In this document: one piece after another, positions 45,293 to 55,561 of the stretch
Layout of the letters: every line of letters begins with the position of its first letter
Numbering within the stretch: the stretch's first letter is position 1
DNA from: Methylophaga muralis
GTDB lineage: Bacteria > Pseudomonadota > Gammaproteobacteria > Nitrosococcales > Methylophagaceae
Assembly (NCBI RefSeq): GCF_001720165.1
Contig: NZ_MCRI01000001.1
Span: 248,001-312,000, forward strand
Length of the DNA: 64,000 nt
Direction: 5' to 3'
The notes under the pieces: model-generated
What the model was told of the DNA's origin: nothing
Database searches by the model: none
Seen by the model: only the letters and a program-made list of their open reading frames with translations
Made by a program: the position numbers and the translations under genes

Positions 45293-48200
45293 TCAGTCTA
45301 CGCCTAAATTACTCAGGGGTGGGTGATTTAACAAGCTAATAAATTGTTCAGCCGGAATGGGGCGGCTGAACAAAAAGCCTTGCATAAAATCACATCCTTT
45401 GTTTTTTAATGCTTGTAAATGCTCTGGTGTTTCTACACCTTCTGCCAGAGTTTTTAGCCCTAAGGAACGGGCCAAGGTTATCACCGCATCAACAATGGCT
45501 TCATCGTCTTCATCAATTAACATGTCAAACACAAAACTTTGATCAATTTTGAGTTTGTTGATGGGAAATTTTTTCAGGTAATTCAATGAGGAATACCCCG
45601 TACCAAAGTCATCAAGTGAGAGACGGATTCCGGCTTCAGACAGTGCTTTGAGTTGTTTAATGGTTAAATCAATATTAATCATCGCGACGGATTCAGTAAT
45701 TTCCAGCTCCAGATTATTCGCTGCTAATTGATATTCATCCAGAATGGAATTAATCATGCTCACCAATAACGGATTATTGAATTGTACGGCGGAGAGGTTT
45801 ATTGCAATAACTAAATCATGGCCTGCCTCTATCCATTGTTTACATTGCGCTATTGCTGTATGCAAAATCCACTGACCAATTGGATTAATCATGCCGGTTT
45901 CTTCGGCAATTGGAATGAAATCCAGTGGCGAAATCATTCCTAGCTCGGGATGTTTCCAGCGTAATAATGCTTCAGCACCGGTAATCTTATTCAGATTGAT
46001 ATCCAGTAAAGGTTGATAAACCAACGACAGCTCGTCACGGCTCAAAGCGAACCGCAAGGCGTGCTCTAATTCCAGTTTATAAACAATTTGCGAATGCATT
46101 TCAGTGGTAAAAAATTGATATTGATTACGTCCCGCCTGTTTTGCTCGATACATCGCCGTATCAGCATGTTTATTTAGACTTTCCGCATCCACACCATTAT
46201 CAGGATAAATGCTGATGCCTATCGATAAGGTTACAAATAACTGATTACCGTCAATCTCAAACAAAGTAGTAATATTTTCGACTAATTTTTGTGCCACATG
46301 GCCTGCACCATCTGCATCCGTATCGGGCAGTAAAATAATGAACTCATCTCCCCCGGTTCGACAGATGGTGTCTTCTTCCCGTACCTGCTCACTTAATCTC
46401 TCGGCAACTTTTACCAGTAATTTGTCGCCTATCGCGTGACCAAGACTGTCATTGATGAATTTAAACCGATCCAAATCCATATATAGTAGAGCCAGTTTTT
46501 GCTGATGACGCTCTGCGGAAATCAGTGCCTGTCCTATACGATCTTTAAGTAAAGCACGGTTCGGTAAACTGGTTAATACATCGTGGTATGCCAGGAAATT
46601 AATCTGCTCTTCTGCCTCACGGTATTTGCTGATGTCCGACATGATGGCGACATAGTTATGCGTGTTTTGTTGGGTATTTTCAACGCGGTTAATGGAGAGC
46701 CATTGTGGATAGGTTTCACCATTTTTGCGTCGATTTTGTACTTCTCCGGACCAGGAACCTTCTTGTTCCAGTTGGGCCCACATTTGTTCATAAAAATACT
46801 GATCGTGAGTTCCGGAGCTGAGTATTGATGGGTTTTTACCAACGGCCTCTTCCGGTGTGAAGCCGGTCATAGCGATAAAAGCCGGATTAACAGTAATGAT
46901 GACATTATCCTGGTCAGTAATAATGATGCCTTCGTTACTATTGTTAAATACCAGACTGGCCAATCGTAATTCTTTTTCTGTTTCATGCTGGCGGCTGATA
47001 TCACGGCTGATACCGAGAACACCGATGGTTTCACCATACTCATTTTTAAACGGTGTTTTCAGCGTTTCAAAAAAAACCTGTTGTCCATCAGCGGCATTTT
47101 TTTGTTCTTCATAAAATTGACTGGTGCCATGTTGTAGCGTGAGTTGGTCACTGTGCCGGTAATTACGCGCTTGTTTTTCCGGATAAAAATCAAAATCGGT
47201 TTTGCCAATAATCTCTGCTTCATCCGCCCCCAGAAAAGCCATCACGGCCTTATTGCAACGAATGTATTTTCCTTGATCATCTTTGCAAAAAATTAAATCA
47301 GGCGATGAATCAATAATACTTCTTAATAAAGAGCGTTCTTGTTGCAGGTTTTTTTGCGCCAGTTTACGTTCACTAATATCTTCAATAATCGCAACAAACA
47401 CTAATCTTTCGCCATAATCTGCGGTCTGTAAATCCACATGCACATCATAGCGGCTTCCATCTTTACGACAATGATTGGTCTCAAAGATCATTCTTGCGGT
47501 TTCACCATTTAACAGTGGTGAAACCAATGCTTTAAAAGATGCTTGGTTGTAGTCTTTTTTTAGATCAACCGGTGTCATTTGCTGTAATTCTTCGGTGCTG
47601 TAGCCGAGGTTGGATTTTGCCCCGTGATTTACTTGAATAAATTTAAGCGTCTGTGCGTCAAACACATATATCTCATTTAAAGAGCGCTCAAGAATTTCGC
47701 CAAATAACGCATTTTGTTCAGCGGTCTGTTTTTGTTCCGTGACATCCAGAGCTACGCCGACAATTTGTAACATTAAAGTCTGTTCATTCCTTACGGCGGA
47801 AAGGTGGTCTTGAACTGTGATGTAGTGCCCGTCACGGTGGCGAAAACGAAACTGGTTAGTAATGGGTTTGCTGGTTTGCAAAACAGTGAATAAGGTTTTA
47901 CGGACTTTATTCAGGTCATTCGGGTGGATGCATTGCTGCCAAGCCTGTGGGTTACTTAACCAATATTCAGCGTCATAGCCTGAATAATGGCTAACAGACT
48001 CACTGATATAGCTAAGCAGAAATTCTGGAGGTGTTGCCTCTTTCACATCCAGAATGTAGGTGACACAGGGGCTTATCGTCAGCAAATTTTTTAAAAAATC
48101 TACAGATTGACGTAATTCTTGACGTAGCCGGTATTGGTGGGAGACATTGGTAAAAACCAGAATTACACCGAGAATTTCGGTTTGACGAAGATGATCTACC

Positions 48201-49267
48201 CGAATGGGCGCTGCACTATCCGATATGTGATAACACTGACCATTACGGGCCAACAGGACAGTATGGTTAGATAATTCAACCACTTCACCTTTCTGAATCA
48301 CCAGTTCCACCGGATTGGTCATTTTTTCACCGGTATCAGCCTGATAAATATCAAATACGTTCGGTAAGGGTTGGCCGATAGCCTCTTTTTCATGCCAAGC
48401 GGTTAGTTCACTGGCAGCACGGTTCATTCGGGTAATTTTGCCTGACGCATCGGTAACAATTACGGCATCGCCAATTGATTCCAGGGTAATTCTTAAACGC
48501 TGTTCGTTTTCCGTCAAAATACTGATATGAGATTGTAATTGTTGGGCGGCATCAACCAATGTCTTACCTATTTGAGCCTGCTCGGTATTTCCTGAAAGTG
48601 GATTTGTCAGATCAAACTGTTGGTTTTGAATTTGCTGTGAGAGGTTTTGTAAAGCCTTTAACGGGGTTGTAACCAATTTACGAATAAGGGCAATTAAAAA
48701 AAGGTTTCCCAAAACCATTAGTAAGATCATAGGAAGAATTGCAGTAATCGCTTCTGTTCTGGCTCGTTGCAACTTATGGTTAATAGTGCTTTGTAAAACC
48801 AGTACACGACTTTGATCTGACTCCAGTAATGGCAAAATCAGTGTCAATAAGCCGTTTTTATCATTGTCATCATCAATGATTTTTTGGGCTGAGCGTGCTT
48901 GTTCTACATAGTGCATTAGTTTTTCATCAAGCACTTTGTCAGCAGGTTGATTCTGCCAGATAAAGTAGGAAGCAGATTCAATTACATTGTTGCTATCAAT
49001 TAATATCGCCAGTTGAGCATCACTACGTAAAGAAAAGCGCGCCACACTGCTTCTGGCATGCTGGAAATCATTATTGGCAATGGCATATTCGATACTATGG
49101 CCCAGTTGCAATCCCGATTCATGAAGCTGGATTTTAGAGGCTTGTTTTATATCATGAAGCCGGTGTTGATATTCATGAATAGAAAAAAACAATAAAATAC
49201 CGAGAAATAACACGGTTACGGTAAGCGGTAACCAAAATGTCAGGCGATAGGTCTGGATTGGATGCAT
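45293..49267 (-). CDS. Membrane-bound PAS-GGDEF-EAL cyclic-di-GMP enzyme
   Basis: A 1324-residue protein. Two membrane helices (about 10-30 and 172-193) enclose a periplasmic domain. HAMP (about 195-245) and five PAS modules follow (starting about 257, 385, 515, 640 and 765). The GGDEF motif is intact at 972-976 with an upstream I-site REED. The EAL domain starts with EALLRW (Glu1099) and keeps DDFGTGYSSL. Both synthesis and hydrolysis of c-di-GMP are therefore possible, with product inhibition at the I-site. The gene begins 3 bp after a periplasmic binding-protein gene on the same strand, which suggests that ligand binding in the periplasm controls this enzyme. Confidence 0.93.
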   Translation of the reverse strand: MHPIQTYRLTFWLPLTVTVLFLGILLFFSIHEYQHRLHDIKQASKIQLHESGLQLGHSIEYAIANNDFQHARSSVARFSLRSDAQLAILIDSNNVIESASYFIWQNQPADKVLDEKLMHYVEQARSAQKIIDDDNDKNGLLTLILPLLESDQSRVLVLQSTINHKLQRARTEAITAILPMILLMVLGNLFLIALIRKLVTTPLKALQNLSQQIQNQQFDLTNPLSGNTEQAQIGKTLVDAAQQLQSHISILTENEQRLRITLESIGDAVIVTDASGKITRMNRAASELTAWHEKEAIGQPLPNVFDIYQADTGEKMTNPVELVIQKGEVVELSNHTVLLARNGQCYHISDSAAPIRVDHLRQTEILGVILVFTNVSHQYRLRQELRQSVDFLKNLLTISPCVTYILDVKEATPPEFLLSYISESVSHYSGYDAEYWLSNPQAWQQCIHPNDLNKVRKTLFTVLQTSKPITNQFRFRHRDGHYITVQDHLSAVRNEQTLMLQIVGVALDVTEQKQTAEQNALFGEILERSLNEIYVFDAQTLKFIQVNHGAKSNLGYSTEELQQMTPVDLKKDYNQASFKALVSPLLNGETARMIFETNHCRKDGSRYDVHVDLQTADYGERLVFVAIIEDISERKLAQKNLQQERSLLRSIIDSSPDLIFCKDDQGKYIRCNKAVMAFLGADEAEIIGKTDFDFYPEKQARNYRHSDQLTLQHGTSQFYEEQKNAADGQQVFFETLKTPFKNEYGETIGVLGISRDISRQHETEKELRLASLVFNNSNEGIIITDQDNVIITVNPAFIAMTGFTPEEAVGKNPSILSSGTHDQYFYEQMWAQLEQEGSWSGEVQNRRKNGETYPQWLSINRVENTQQNTHNYVAIMSDISKYREAEEQINFLAYHDVLTSLPNRALLKDRIGQALISAERHQQKLALLYMDLDRFKFINDSLGHAIGDKLLVKVAERLSEQVREEDTICRTGGDEFIILLPDTDADGAGHVAQKLVENITTLFEIDGNQLFVTLSIGISIYPDNGVDAESLNKHADTAMYRAKQAGRNQYQFFTTEMHSQIVYKLELEHALRFALSRDELSLVYQPLLDINLNKITGAEALLRWKHPELGMISPLDFIPIAEETGMINPIGQWILHTAIAQCKQWIEAGHDLVIAINLSAVQFNNPLLVSMINSILDEYQLAANNLELEITESVAMINIDLTIKQLKALSEAGIRLSLDDFGTGYSSLNYLKKFPINKLKIDQSFVFDMLIDEDDEAIVDAVITLARSLGLKTLAEGVETPEHLQALKNKGCDFMQGFLFSRPIPAEQFISLLNHPPLSNLGVD

Positions 49268-49270
49268 GCA

Positions 49271-50209
49271 TTAATCCAAAAAGTCATGTACCAGTAATTG
49301 TTTGCTATCAATCGCATTTTTTAACAGGCCAGTTTCTATCATCAGCGTGTTCATTGGTTCAATAATACTTTCCAGCTGTTGATTAAATATAGTTTGTTGA
49401 TGTTCACGCTCAGGCAAAATCAGATTTTCATATAACAGCACCAGTTCTTCGCTGGTCAAACCTAAACGCGGGGCAATTCTGCTTATCGCATCTGTGGGGT
49501 TATCCGCCATGTATTTTCGAGCTTTCCAGTAGCCTTCCAGTAATTGCTGAAGGTTTTTGCGTTGCTGTTGTAAAGCAACATCTCTGGTGACTAAAACGTC
49601 GACAATTTGACCCGACAACATACGACTATCCATCAGGTTGATGTATCCCTGCTTTTGCAGTTGATAGGCAATGGGATCAAAGCTGATAACGGCATCAACA
49701 TCTCCGTTACTTAACATAATAGGATGCTGATTGACGGTAGAAGGAATAATAATGATGTCATTCGGGCTTAAGTTAGCCATTTGTAAAATTTGAGACAGCA
49801 TATAGGCACCCACGCCGCTTTGCTCTACTGCAATACGTTTACCTTTGAGTTCTGCAAGAGATGTGATGGAAGGAGTTACGATTAACTTGTCGGCGCCATC
49901 AGAGATATTAAAAATCAGAATAATTTTTAAATCAGATTGGTTTTCAGCTAGCCTTAACGCTTCGTCAAGCGTCACAGCAATGGCATCTAATTGGCCTTGT
50001 CGAAAAGCATTGAGGATATCGGTTGTAGAAGTTAACTCTTTGAGTTGGATCTCAGCAGTGTCGTAATACGCCAGATCACGTGCTAAATAGAGTATTTCAA
50101 AGCCAGCCCATGGAATAGTTCCGACTCGCAGAGGTTTTTCGATTTGCCTTTCGCAAGCAAATAAGCTGGTAATCACCAATAGCAAAATCACCTGTTTAGC
50201 CAATCGCAT
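49271..50209 (-). CDS. Solute-binding lipoprotein (NMT1/SsuA type)
   Basis: A 312-residue periplasmic binding protein with a lipobox-like LFAC (Cys19). The fold type is NMT1/NrtA/SsuA: RVGTIPWAGFEILYLARDLA, GQLDAIAVTLDEALRLAE, KGKRIAVEQSGVGAYMLSQ (cores WAGFEILYLA and KRIAVEQSGVGA). Such proteins usually deliver nitrate, sulfonates, taurine or thiamine precursors to ABC transporters, but no permease or ATPase gene is adjacent. Instead the stop lies 3 bp before the membrane GGDEF-EAL gene. It is probably the ligand sensor for that enzyme. Ligand unknown. Confidence 0.88.
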   Translation of the reverse strand: MRLAKQVILLLVITSLFACERQIEKPLRVGTIPWAGFEILYLARDLAYYDTAEIQLKELTSTTDILNAFRQGQLDAIAVTLDEALRLAENQSDLKIILIFNISDGADKLIVTPSITSLAELKGKRIAVEQSGVGAYMLSQILQMANLSPNDIIIIPSTVNQHPIMLSNGDVDAVISFDPIAYQLQKQGYINLMDSRMLSGQIVDVLVTRDVALQQQRKNLQQLLEGYWKARKYMADNPTDAISRIAPRLGLTSEELVLLYENLILPEREHQQTIFNQQLESIIEPMNTLMIETGLLKNAIDSKQLLVHDFLD

Positions 50210-50387
50210 GACCTGCTCCCTCTCAGTATGAGGTCAGCTTAACGATAGCATAAAAACGGGCGAAGAAGAGTATTTGCCGATATTGCTTAAAAGTGAGAGA
50301 AAACACATGGTTTTTCAATAACCTGCGTTTACATTTGTGCAATGATCGGAGTAAGCTATAAATCTAGTTTTTAATAGGAGCAGCAAA

Positions 50388-50636
50388 ATGGAAATTCCAG
50401 GTATTGCCCCTTTCAGTGGTCAGCCTACATTGACTAATCCTTTATCTTCACAAGCTTTATTGGTAGGACGTCAGACGCCGGTGCAGCAGAATAGTGAAAC
50501 AGCATCAACAACGGTTGCTCAGGAACAAGAGCCAACAAGTTTGCAAAACGTTGCTGTCGTCAATGAAGCGACGCAGAGTGAAGCGACTGGTTTTGATATA
50601 GAAAATCCGGGTGGCACAATTGATATTACTGTTTGA
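50388..50636 (+). CDS. Hypothetical protein, Gln/Thr/Glu-rich
   Basis: An 82-residue acidic, low-complexity protein I do not recognise. It lacks a signal peptide, cysteines and membrane segments. The N-terminus MEIPGIAPFSGQPTLTNPL is followed by a Gln/Thr/Val/Glu-rich middle and a C-terminal NPGGTIDITV. An AGGAG ribosome site lies 8-9 bases upstream. It is 8 bp before the pentapeptide gene, so the two are probably cotranscribed. The composition suggests a disordered protein. Confidence 0.65.
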   Translation: MEIPGIAPFSGQPTLTNPLSSQALLVGRQTPVQQNSETASTTVAQEQEPTSLQNVAVVNEATQSEATGFDIENPGGTIDITV

Positions 50637-50644
50637 GGTTTAAG

Positions 50645-50989
50645 ATGGCAGAGCCAAAAATCACTCAAGATCCACTTTATCAATTGTTACGTGATGGAAA
50701 GATGGAGGAGTTTAATCATCGAATTGCCCAAGGCGAAAAAGTCGATTTAACTAGCTGTGATTTTCGCCATCTTAATCTTCAGGGATTAATCGCCAGCGGA
50801 CTGGATTTCAGTAACAGTTATTTCCGCCAGGCTGATTTACGTGGCATTGATTTCAGTCAAGCGATCAGTCTTCGTGGAGCCAGCATTCATGGTGCAAAAA
50901 TATCGGGGGTTTACTTTCCGACGCCATTAACGGCTGAGGAAATCACGCTTTCGCTGCAACATGGAACCAGAATGCGCTACCGAGACTAA
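50645..50989 (+). CDS. Pentapeptide-repeat protein
   Basis: A 114-residue cytoplasmic protein. The ATG at 50645 has TGAGG 7 bases upstream; an in-frame TTG at 50633 is less likely. A helical N-terminus (about 1-40) precedes pentapeptide repeats of the A(D/N)LxX form: [35 protein letters not shown], then [10 protein letters not shown]. Such repeats form a right-handed beta-helix; some members bind DNA gyrase, but this short one has no assigned target. The stop overlaps the convergent tatC end by 4 bases. Confidence 0.82.
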   Translation: MAEPKITQDPLYQLLRDGKMEEFNHRIAQGEKVDLTSCDFRHLNLQGLIASGLDFSNSYFRQADLRGIDFSQAISLRGASIHGAKISGVYFPTPLTAEEITLSLQHGTRMRYRD

Positions 50990-51732
50990 TCTGTTATTTC
51001 AGGTTTTTCTCGGTTTTTAGGGATAAACCTGGAAACCAGCAAACCCAATTCAAATAATAACCAGATTGGTACGGCTAACAACGTCTGAGAAATCACATCT
51101 GGTGGTGTCAGCAGCATTCCAATAACAAACGCGCCGACAATTACGTAAGGACGTTTTTGAGCAAGACTTTCTCGAGTTGAGATCCCAGTCCAGATCAGCA
51201 AAAGCGTCGCGATGGGTACTTCAAATGCCAGCCCAAAAGCAAAAAATAGCTTCAAAACAAAATCCAGATAACTGCTGATATCTGTCATCACCGCGACACC
51301 CTCAGGTGCGGCCTGAGTTAAAAATCCAAATACCAATGGAAACACCACAAAGTACGCGAATAATATTCCTAAAATAAATAACAGCGTACTGGCAAACATC
51401 AATGGAAAAACAATACGACGTTCATGTTTATAAAGGCCGGGGGCAATAAAAGCCCATAACTGGTAAAGCAAGACAGGCATGGCCAGCATAATGGCAACCG
51501 TTAGAGTTAATTTAAACGGTGTTAAAAATGGGGAAGCCACTTCGGTAGCAATCATTGAGCTGGTTTCTGGCAGATGCTCAAGCAAAGGTGCAGAAAGAAT
51601 AAGGTATAAATCATTAGCGAACGGTAACAGGCAAATCGCAACGATTAATATGGCCAGAATCCCTCTCAGCAGGCGATCTCGAAGCTCAACCAGATGAGAA
51701 ATAAGTGGTTGTTGTTCACTATTTTCCATCAT
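50986..51732 (-). CDS. tatC: Sec-independent translocase TatC
   Basis: A 248-residue inner-membrane protein with six helices. It is the signal-peptide receptor of the twin-arginine export pathway. The N-terminal [11 protein letters not shown] is the conserved cytoplasmic region and the first periplasmic loop contains FLTPFKL. The loop around [12 protein letters not shown] ([15 protein letters not shown]) is also typical. It overlaps tatB by 14 bases and is the last gene of the his-hinT-tat run. Confidence 0.96.
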   Translation of the reverse strand: MMENSEQQPLISHLVELRDRLLRGILAILIVAICLLPFANDLYLILSAPLLEHLPETSSMIATEVASPFLTPFKLTLTVAIMLAMPVLLYQLWAFIAPGLYKHERRIVFPLMFASTLLFILGILFAYFVVFPLVFGFLTQAAPEGVAVMTDISSYLDFVLKLFFAFGLAFEVPIATLLLIWTGISTRESLAQKRPYVIVGAFVIGMLLTPPDVISQTLLAVPIWLLFELGLLVSRFIPKNREKPEITD

Positions 51733-52036
51733 CGGCCTGTTTTTTATCTGACGACTCGCCTAACGGTTTGTCTGAGTTTGGTTTAGATTTTATTGGTTCA
51801 TCAAGATCAATGATTTCATTCAAATCGGGTAAATCATCGGGTTTTTGGAATGCTTGTTTAATTTCTTCTGCTCGAAGTTCTTTAGCGATATCGTTTTTGA
51901 CGGCTTGAAGTGATGCATTGGCCCGGCCAAGCCATAAACCACAGACTCTAACCAGTTTCGGCAGCCTTTCAGGACCGACGACCACCAATGCCACTACGGC
52001 AATCAGTAACAGTTCCCAAAAACCTATATCAAACAC
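51719..52036 (-). CDS. tatB: Sec-independent translocase TatB
   Basis: A 105-residue bitopic protein: a short N-terminal helix ([20 protein letters not shown], about 5-20) with the GPERLP hinge, then an amphipathic helix and an acidic tail. TatB pairs with TatC to recognise twin-arginine signal peptides. A Cys and Trp in [11 protein letters not shown] are unusual substitutions but in a tolerant region. It is 5 bp after tatA. Confidence 0.94.
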   Translation of the reverse strand: MFDIGFWELLLIAVVALVVVGPERLPKLVRVCGLWLGRANASLQAVKNDIAKELRAEEIKQAFQKPDDLPDLNEIIDLDEPIKSKPNSDKPLGESSDKKQADDGK

Positions 52037-52041
52037 AATGG

Positions 52042-52284
52042 TTAGCGTTTAGTTGAGTCGTGTTCTTCGTGTTGCTGTTTATGCTGCTCTGCTTCATTGT
52101 CATGTTTCAAATTACCAGTTTCATCTTTTTTCTCATCTTCGCCTTCACGAACTGATGATTTGAAGCTACGAATGGCACTGCCAAGATCGCCGCCCAAAGA
52201 ACGCAGTTTTTTAGTACCGAAAAGTAAGATGACAATGACTAGAACAATCAATAGTTGCCATACACTGATTCCACCAAACCCCAT
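52042..52284 (-). CDS. tatA: Sec-independent translocase TatA
   Basis: An 80-residue pore-forming subunit: a membrane helix (about 7-22), the conserved [21 protein letters not shown] (hinge FG, amphipathic helix) and a Lys/Glu/His/Gln-rich tail. Together with TatB and TatC it exports folded proteins, such as cofactor-containing periplasmic enzymes. It starts 9 bp after hinT. Confidence 0.95.
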   Translation of the reverse strand: MGFGGISVWQLLIVLVIVILLFGTKKLRSLGGDLGSAIRSFKSSVREGEDEKKDETGNLKHDNEAEQHKQQHEEHDSTKR

Positions 52285-52293
52285 GATGCGCTC

Positions 52294-52632
52294 CTAATGA
52301 AAGCCAGGCAGATTTTTACCGCCTAGCAAATGAATATGTAAATGATCGACTTCCTGACCGCCACCGGGACCAGTGTTAATAATGGTACGGAAACCGGTTT
52401 CCAGGCCCTGCGACTTTGCCAGCTCTGGAAGCTTGAGGAACATGTGTGCAATGAGCGTCTGATGAGTCTGATCCAGATGATCCAGTCGAGCAATATGTTG
52501 TTTTGGAATCACCAACAAATGTACATCGGCTTTTGGGTTTATATCTTTGAACACATAAATCAATTCATCCTCATAAACCTTTGAGGATGGAATTTCACCG
52601 GCAATAATTTTACAGAAAATACAGTCGGTCAT
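52294..52632 (-). CDS. hinT: HIT family nucleotide hydrolase (HinT-like)
   Basis: A 112-residue histidine-triad protein. The active-site H-L-H-I-H is in [11 protein letters not shown] near the C-terminus. The N-terminal [19 protein letters not shown] is the family signature. It hydrolyses adenosine phosphoramidates. It sits between hisE (4-base overlap) and tatA, a common gammaproteobacterial order. Confidence 0.94.
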   Translation of the reverse strand: MTDCIFCKIIAGEIPSSKVYEDELIYVFKDINPKADVHLLVIPKQHIARLDHLDQTHQTLIAHMFLKLPELAKSQGLETGFRTIINTGPGGGQEVDHLHIHLLGGKNLPGFH

Positions 52633-52949
52633 TTTTTGCTCCTACTGGCTTTTTCATCATGTCCGGACAATCCGAATCGGCGATCCAATTCCTTTAACAC
52701 GTTATCAACGTCGATATCATTATGCGCCAGTAAAACCATTGAGTGAAACCAAAGGTCTGCAGTTTCGTAAACGATTTGATCTTTGTCGCCAGCCTTTCCC
52801 GCGATAATTGTTTCGGTGGCTTCTTCGCCAAGTTTTTTGAGAATTTTATCAGTGCCAGCGGTGTATAGGCTGGCGACATAAGAGCTCTCAGCATCGGCAT
52901 TTTTACGCTGATTCAGCACCTGCATCAGCTTTTGCAATGTATCACTCAT
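52629..52949 (-). CDS. hisE: Phosphoribosyl-ATP pyrophosphatase
   Basis: A 106-residue MazG-type enzyme for the second step of histidine synthesis. The [15 protein letters not shown] helix carries the metal-binding acidic residues and [17 protein letters not shown] supplies the rest. It is separate from HisI, as in pseudomonads; the two genes overlap by 4 bases. Confidence 0.95.
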   Translation of the reverse strand: MSDTLQKLMQVLNQRKNADAESSYVASLYTAGTDKILKKLGEEATETIIAGKAGDKDQIVYETADLWFHSMVLLAHNDIDVDNVLKELDRRFGLSGHDEKASRSKK

Positions 52950-53329
52950 TGATAAATTTCATCCGGATTTTTCAGTACGGGTTCTGTTGGTTGCCATTCA
53001 CCGTTTTGCAGTTGTAGGAAAAAACAATGGTGGCGGCCAGTATGACAAGCAATGCCACCCAACTGTTCAACTTCAAGCAAGATGGCATCTTGATCACAGT
53101 CAATACGTATTGATTTAATGATTTGCTGATGGCCGGACTGTTCACCTTTATGCCACAACTTTTGGCGTGAACGTGACCAGTACACCGCGTGGCCGGTATC
53201 TGCAGTGAGCTGTAAAGACTCTCTGTTCATCCAGGCTAAAGTAAGTACTTGCTTGGTTGAAAACTCTTGTGTGATAACGGGGGCTAAACCATCACTGCCC
53301 CAATTCACTTGATCCAGCCATGCGTTCAT
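52946..53329 (-). CDS. hisI: Phosphoribosyl-AMP cyclohydrolase
   Basis: A 127-residue zinc enzyme for the third step of histidine synthesis. The metal ligands appear in DCDQDA and [29 protein letters not shown] is the signature (core [13 protein letters not shown]). It overlaps hisF and hisE by 4 bases each. Confidence 0.96.
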   Translation of the reverse strand: MNAWLDQVNWGSDGLAPVITQEFSTKQVLTLAWMNRESLQLTADTGHAVYWSRSRQKLWHKGEQSGHQQIIKSIRIDCDQDAILLEVEQLGGIACHTGRHHCFFLQLQNGEWQPTEPVLKNPDEIYQ

Positions 53330-54099
53330 AAGCGGACCTCAATACCTTGTTGTGCCATTTGTTGTTTGGCTTCACCGACCGTATGTTCACCAAAATGAAA
53401 AATGCTGGCAGCCAGTACTGCATCAGCATGACCTAACTTGATACCATCAGTCAGATCCTGCAATTTACCGACTCCACCGGAGGCAATCACCGGTACCACT
53501 ACCGCATCACTGACCGCGCGGGTCAGTTCAAGATCAAATCCAGATTTAGTGCCATCTCTATCCATACTGGTTAACAGGATCTCACCGGCACCCAGTTCAA
53601 CCATTTTTTTGGCCCATTCAACCGCATCGATGCCGGTTGCTTCTCGACCACCATGGGTAAAAATTTCCCATCGTGGTGTTTCACCTTCAGCAGAAACACG
53701 TTTGGCATCAATTGCCACAACGATGCATTGTGAGCCGAATTTTTCTGCGGCTTCGCGAACAAAATCAGGGTTTTTAACCGCTGCGGAATTAATACCGACT
53801 TTATCAGCACCGGCATTCAACATCCGACGGATGTCCGCCACGGTGCGAATGCCGCCACCAACAGTAAGAGGAATGAAGACCTGAGAAGCAACGGCTTTCA
53901 CAACATCTTCCATAGTGTCGCGATTATGATGAGTCGCCGTAATATCCAGAAAGGTCAGTTCATCTGCCCCTTGTTCATCATATCGTTTGGCGATTTCAAC
54001 CGGATCGCCGGCATCACGGATATCGACGAACTGAACGCCTTTAACAACGCGTCCAGCATCGACATCAAGACAGGGAATGATGCGTTTTGCCAGTGCCAT
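53326..54099 (-). CDS. hisF: Imidazole glycerol phosphate synthase cyclase subunit
   Basis: A 257-residue TIM barrel that uses ammonia from HisH to form imidazole glycerol phosphate and AICAR. The catalytic acids are Asp11 in [13 protein letters not shown] and an Asp near 130 in VVAIDAKR. The phosphate loops GGGIRT and ASGGVG are both present. The hisA stop lies 1 bp ahead. Confidence 0.97.
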   Translation of the reverse strand: MALAKRIIPCLDVDAGRVVKGVQFVDIRDAGDPVEIAKRYDEQGADELTFLDITATHHNRDTMEDVVKAVASQVFIPLTVGGGIRTVADIRRMLNAGADKVGINSAAVKNPDFVREAAEKFGSQCIVVAIDAKRVSAEGETPRWEIFTHGGREATGIDAVEWAKKMVELGAGEILLTSMDRDGTKSGFDLELTRAVSDAVVVPVIASGGVGKLQDLTDGIKLGHADAVLAASIFHFGEHTVGEAKQQMAQQGIEVRL

Positions 54100-54100
54100 A

Positions 54101-54850
54101 TCAGAATTGCAGAGGTGGGTTCAGACGATCAGCCAATGCCTGTCCTTCAGCCAAATCGATGGTGCCTTCATAGATGGCCCGGCCAATAATAGCGCCCATA
54201 ACACCTTCAGACTCGTAATGGCAGAGAGCTTTGATATCGTCATAGTTAGTAACACCGCCAGAGGCAATTACCGGGATATTGATGGCACGGGCTAAATCAC
54301 GGGTAGATTGCAGATTTACACCTTGCATCATGCCGTCACGGCTGATGTCAGTATAAATAATAGCCTCAACCCCATCCTGCTCAAATTGTTGAGCGATATC
54401 GATAACATCATGATTGGATAATTTAGACCAGCCATCAATGGCAACTTTGCCATCTTTAGCATCCAGCCCGACGATGATATGGCCCGGAAACTCGGCACAA
54501 ACGTCGCCAACAAAATGCGGTGCATTAATGGCTTTGGTGCCAATAATCACGTAACGAACACCCGCATCAAGATAAGTTTGAATGGTATCTTCATCACGAA
54601 TGCCGCCCCCCACCTGAACATCCAAATCAGGAAAAGCAGCACAGATTCGATGAATAACATCAGCGTTAACAGGATTACCCGCAAAAGCACCGTCCAGATC
54701 CACCATGTGCAATCGTTTGGCACCGGCTTCAACCCATCTGGTCGCTACGGCCAGCGGATCTTCTGAAAATACAGTGTTATCTTCCATGCGTCCCTGACGC
54801 AATCGAACGCAGTGACCCTCTTTAAGATCAATGGCAGGGATTAATAACAT
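54101..54850 (-). CDS. hisA: ProFAR isomerase
   Basis: A 249-residue TIM-barrel isomerase, the fourth step of histidine synthesis. The ATG at 54850, with TGGAG 8 bases upstream, starts the conserved [20 protein letters not shown] with catalytic Asp8. A longer frame opening at 54871 lacks support. Catalytic region YTDISRDG and phosphate loops GGGIRD and ASGGVTN are present. It lies between hisH (25 bp) and hisF. Confidence 0.97.
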   Translation of the reverse strand: MLLIPAIDLKEGHCVRLRQGRMEDNTVFSEDPLAVATRWVEAGAKRLHMVDLDGAFAGNPVNADVIHRICAAFPDLDVQVGGGIRDEDTIQTYLDAGVRYVIIGTKAINAPHFVGDVCAEFPGHIIVGLDAKDGKVAIDGWSKLSNHDVIDIAQQFEQDGVEAIIYTDISRDGMMQGVNLQSTRDLARAINIPVIASGGVTNYDDIKALCHYESEGVMGAIIGRAIYEGTIDLAEGQALADRLNPPLQF

Positions 54851-54875
54851 AACGCTTTCTCCATCAAACAATTTG

Positions 54876-55511
54876 TCAGGACTGACCGTCCCAGTTAATA
54901 AAATTTTTCAATAACTGCAAGCCGGCATGCTGGCTCTTTTCAGGGTGAAACTGTACGGCAAACAGGTTTTCTTGTGCCAGTGCCGCTGCAAACGGTAATG
55001 CGTAATGACTGCGGCCCGACACTTTCCCTTCATCTACAGGTTTAACATAAAAACTGTGAACAAAGTAAAAACGACTGTTTTGTTCAATATCCTGCCATAA
55101 AGGATGAGCATAAGTCTGTTCAACTTGATTCCAACCCATATGGGGCACTTTTAGTCCCTGTTCTACTGCTTTGTCAAAATACACCACATCACCACCGATG
55201 ATATTTAAACCATCAGAGCCCTGGTTTTCCTGACTATGAGTTAATAAAGCTTGCATGCCAAGACAAATGCCGAGGAACGGTTTTTGTTTGGCTACTTCAA
55301 CGATAATTTTGTCTAGTTCGAGTTTTTTGAGTTCAGCCATGCAATCCCGAATAGCGCCCACACCGGGAAATACAATGTGATCAGCCGAACGAATATCGGC
55401 CGGATCCGCGGTAACAATAATTTGGGTGTGGTTATCTGCTACGGCTTCCAACGCTTTGGAGACTGAGCGTAAATTACCCATGCCGTAATCAATAACTGCA
55501 ACGCGACGCAT
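54876..55511 (-). CDS. hisH: Imidazole glycerol phosphate synthase glutaminase subunit
   Basis: A 211-residue class I glutamine amidotransferase that feeds ammonia to HisF. The triad is Cys83 in GICLGMQ, His189 and Glu191 in QFHPEKSQ. The oxyanion strand PGVGA is near 49-53. It is 50 bp after hisB. Confidence 0.97.
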   Translation of the reverse strand: MRRVAVIDYGMGNLRSVSKALEAVADNHTQIIVTADPADIRSADHIVFPGVGAIRDCMAELKKLELDKIIVEVAKQKPFLGICLGMQALLTHSQENQGSDGLNIIGGDVVYFDKAVEQGLKVPHMGWNQVEQTYAHPLWQDIEQNSRFYFVHSFYVKPVDEGKVSGRSHYALPFAAALAQENLFAVQFHPEKSQHAGLQLLKNFINWDGQS

Positions 55512-55561
55512 AAAACAAAAACCTAGGCTAGAAAGTGAAAATGATTAAATCGATAACCCGA

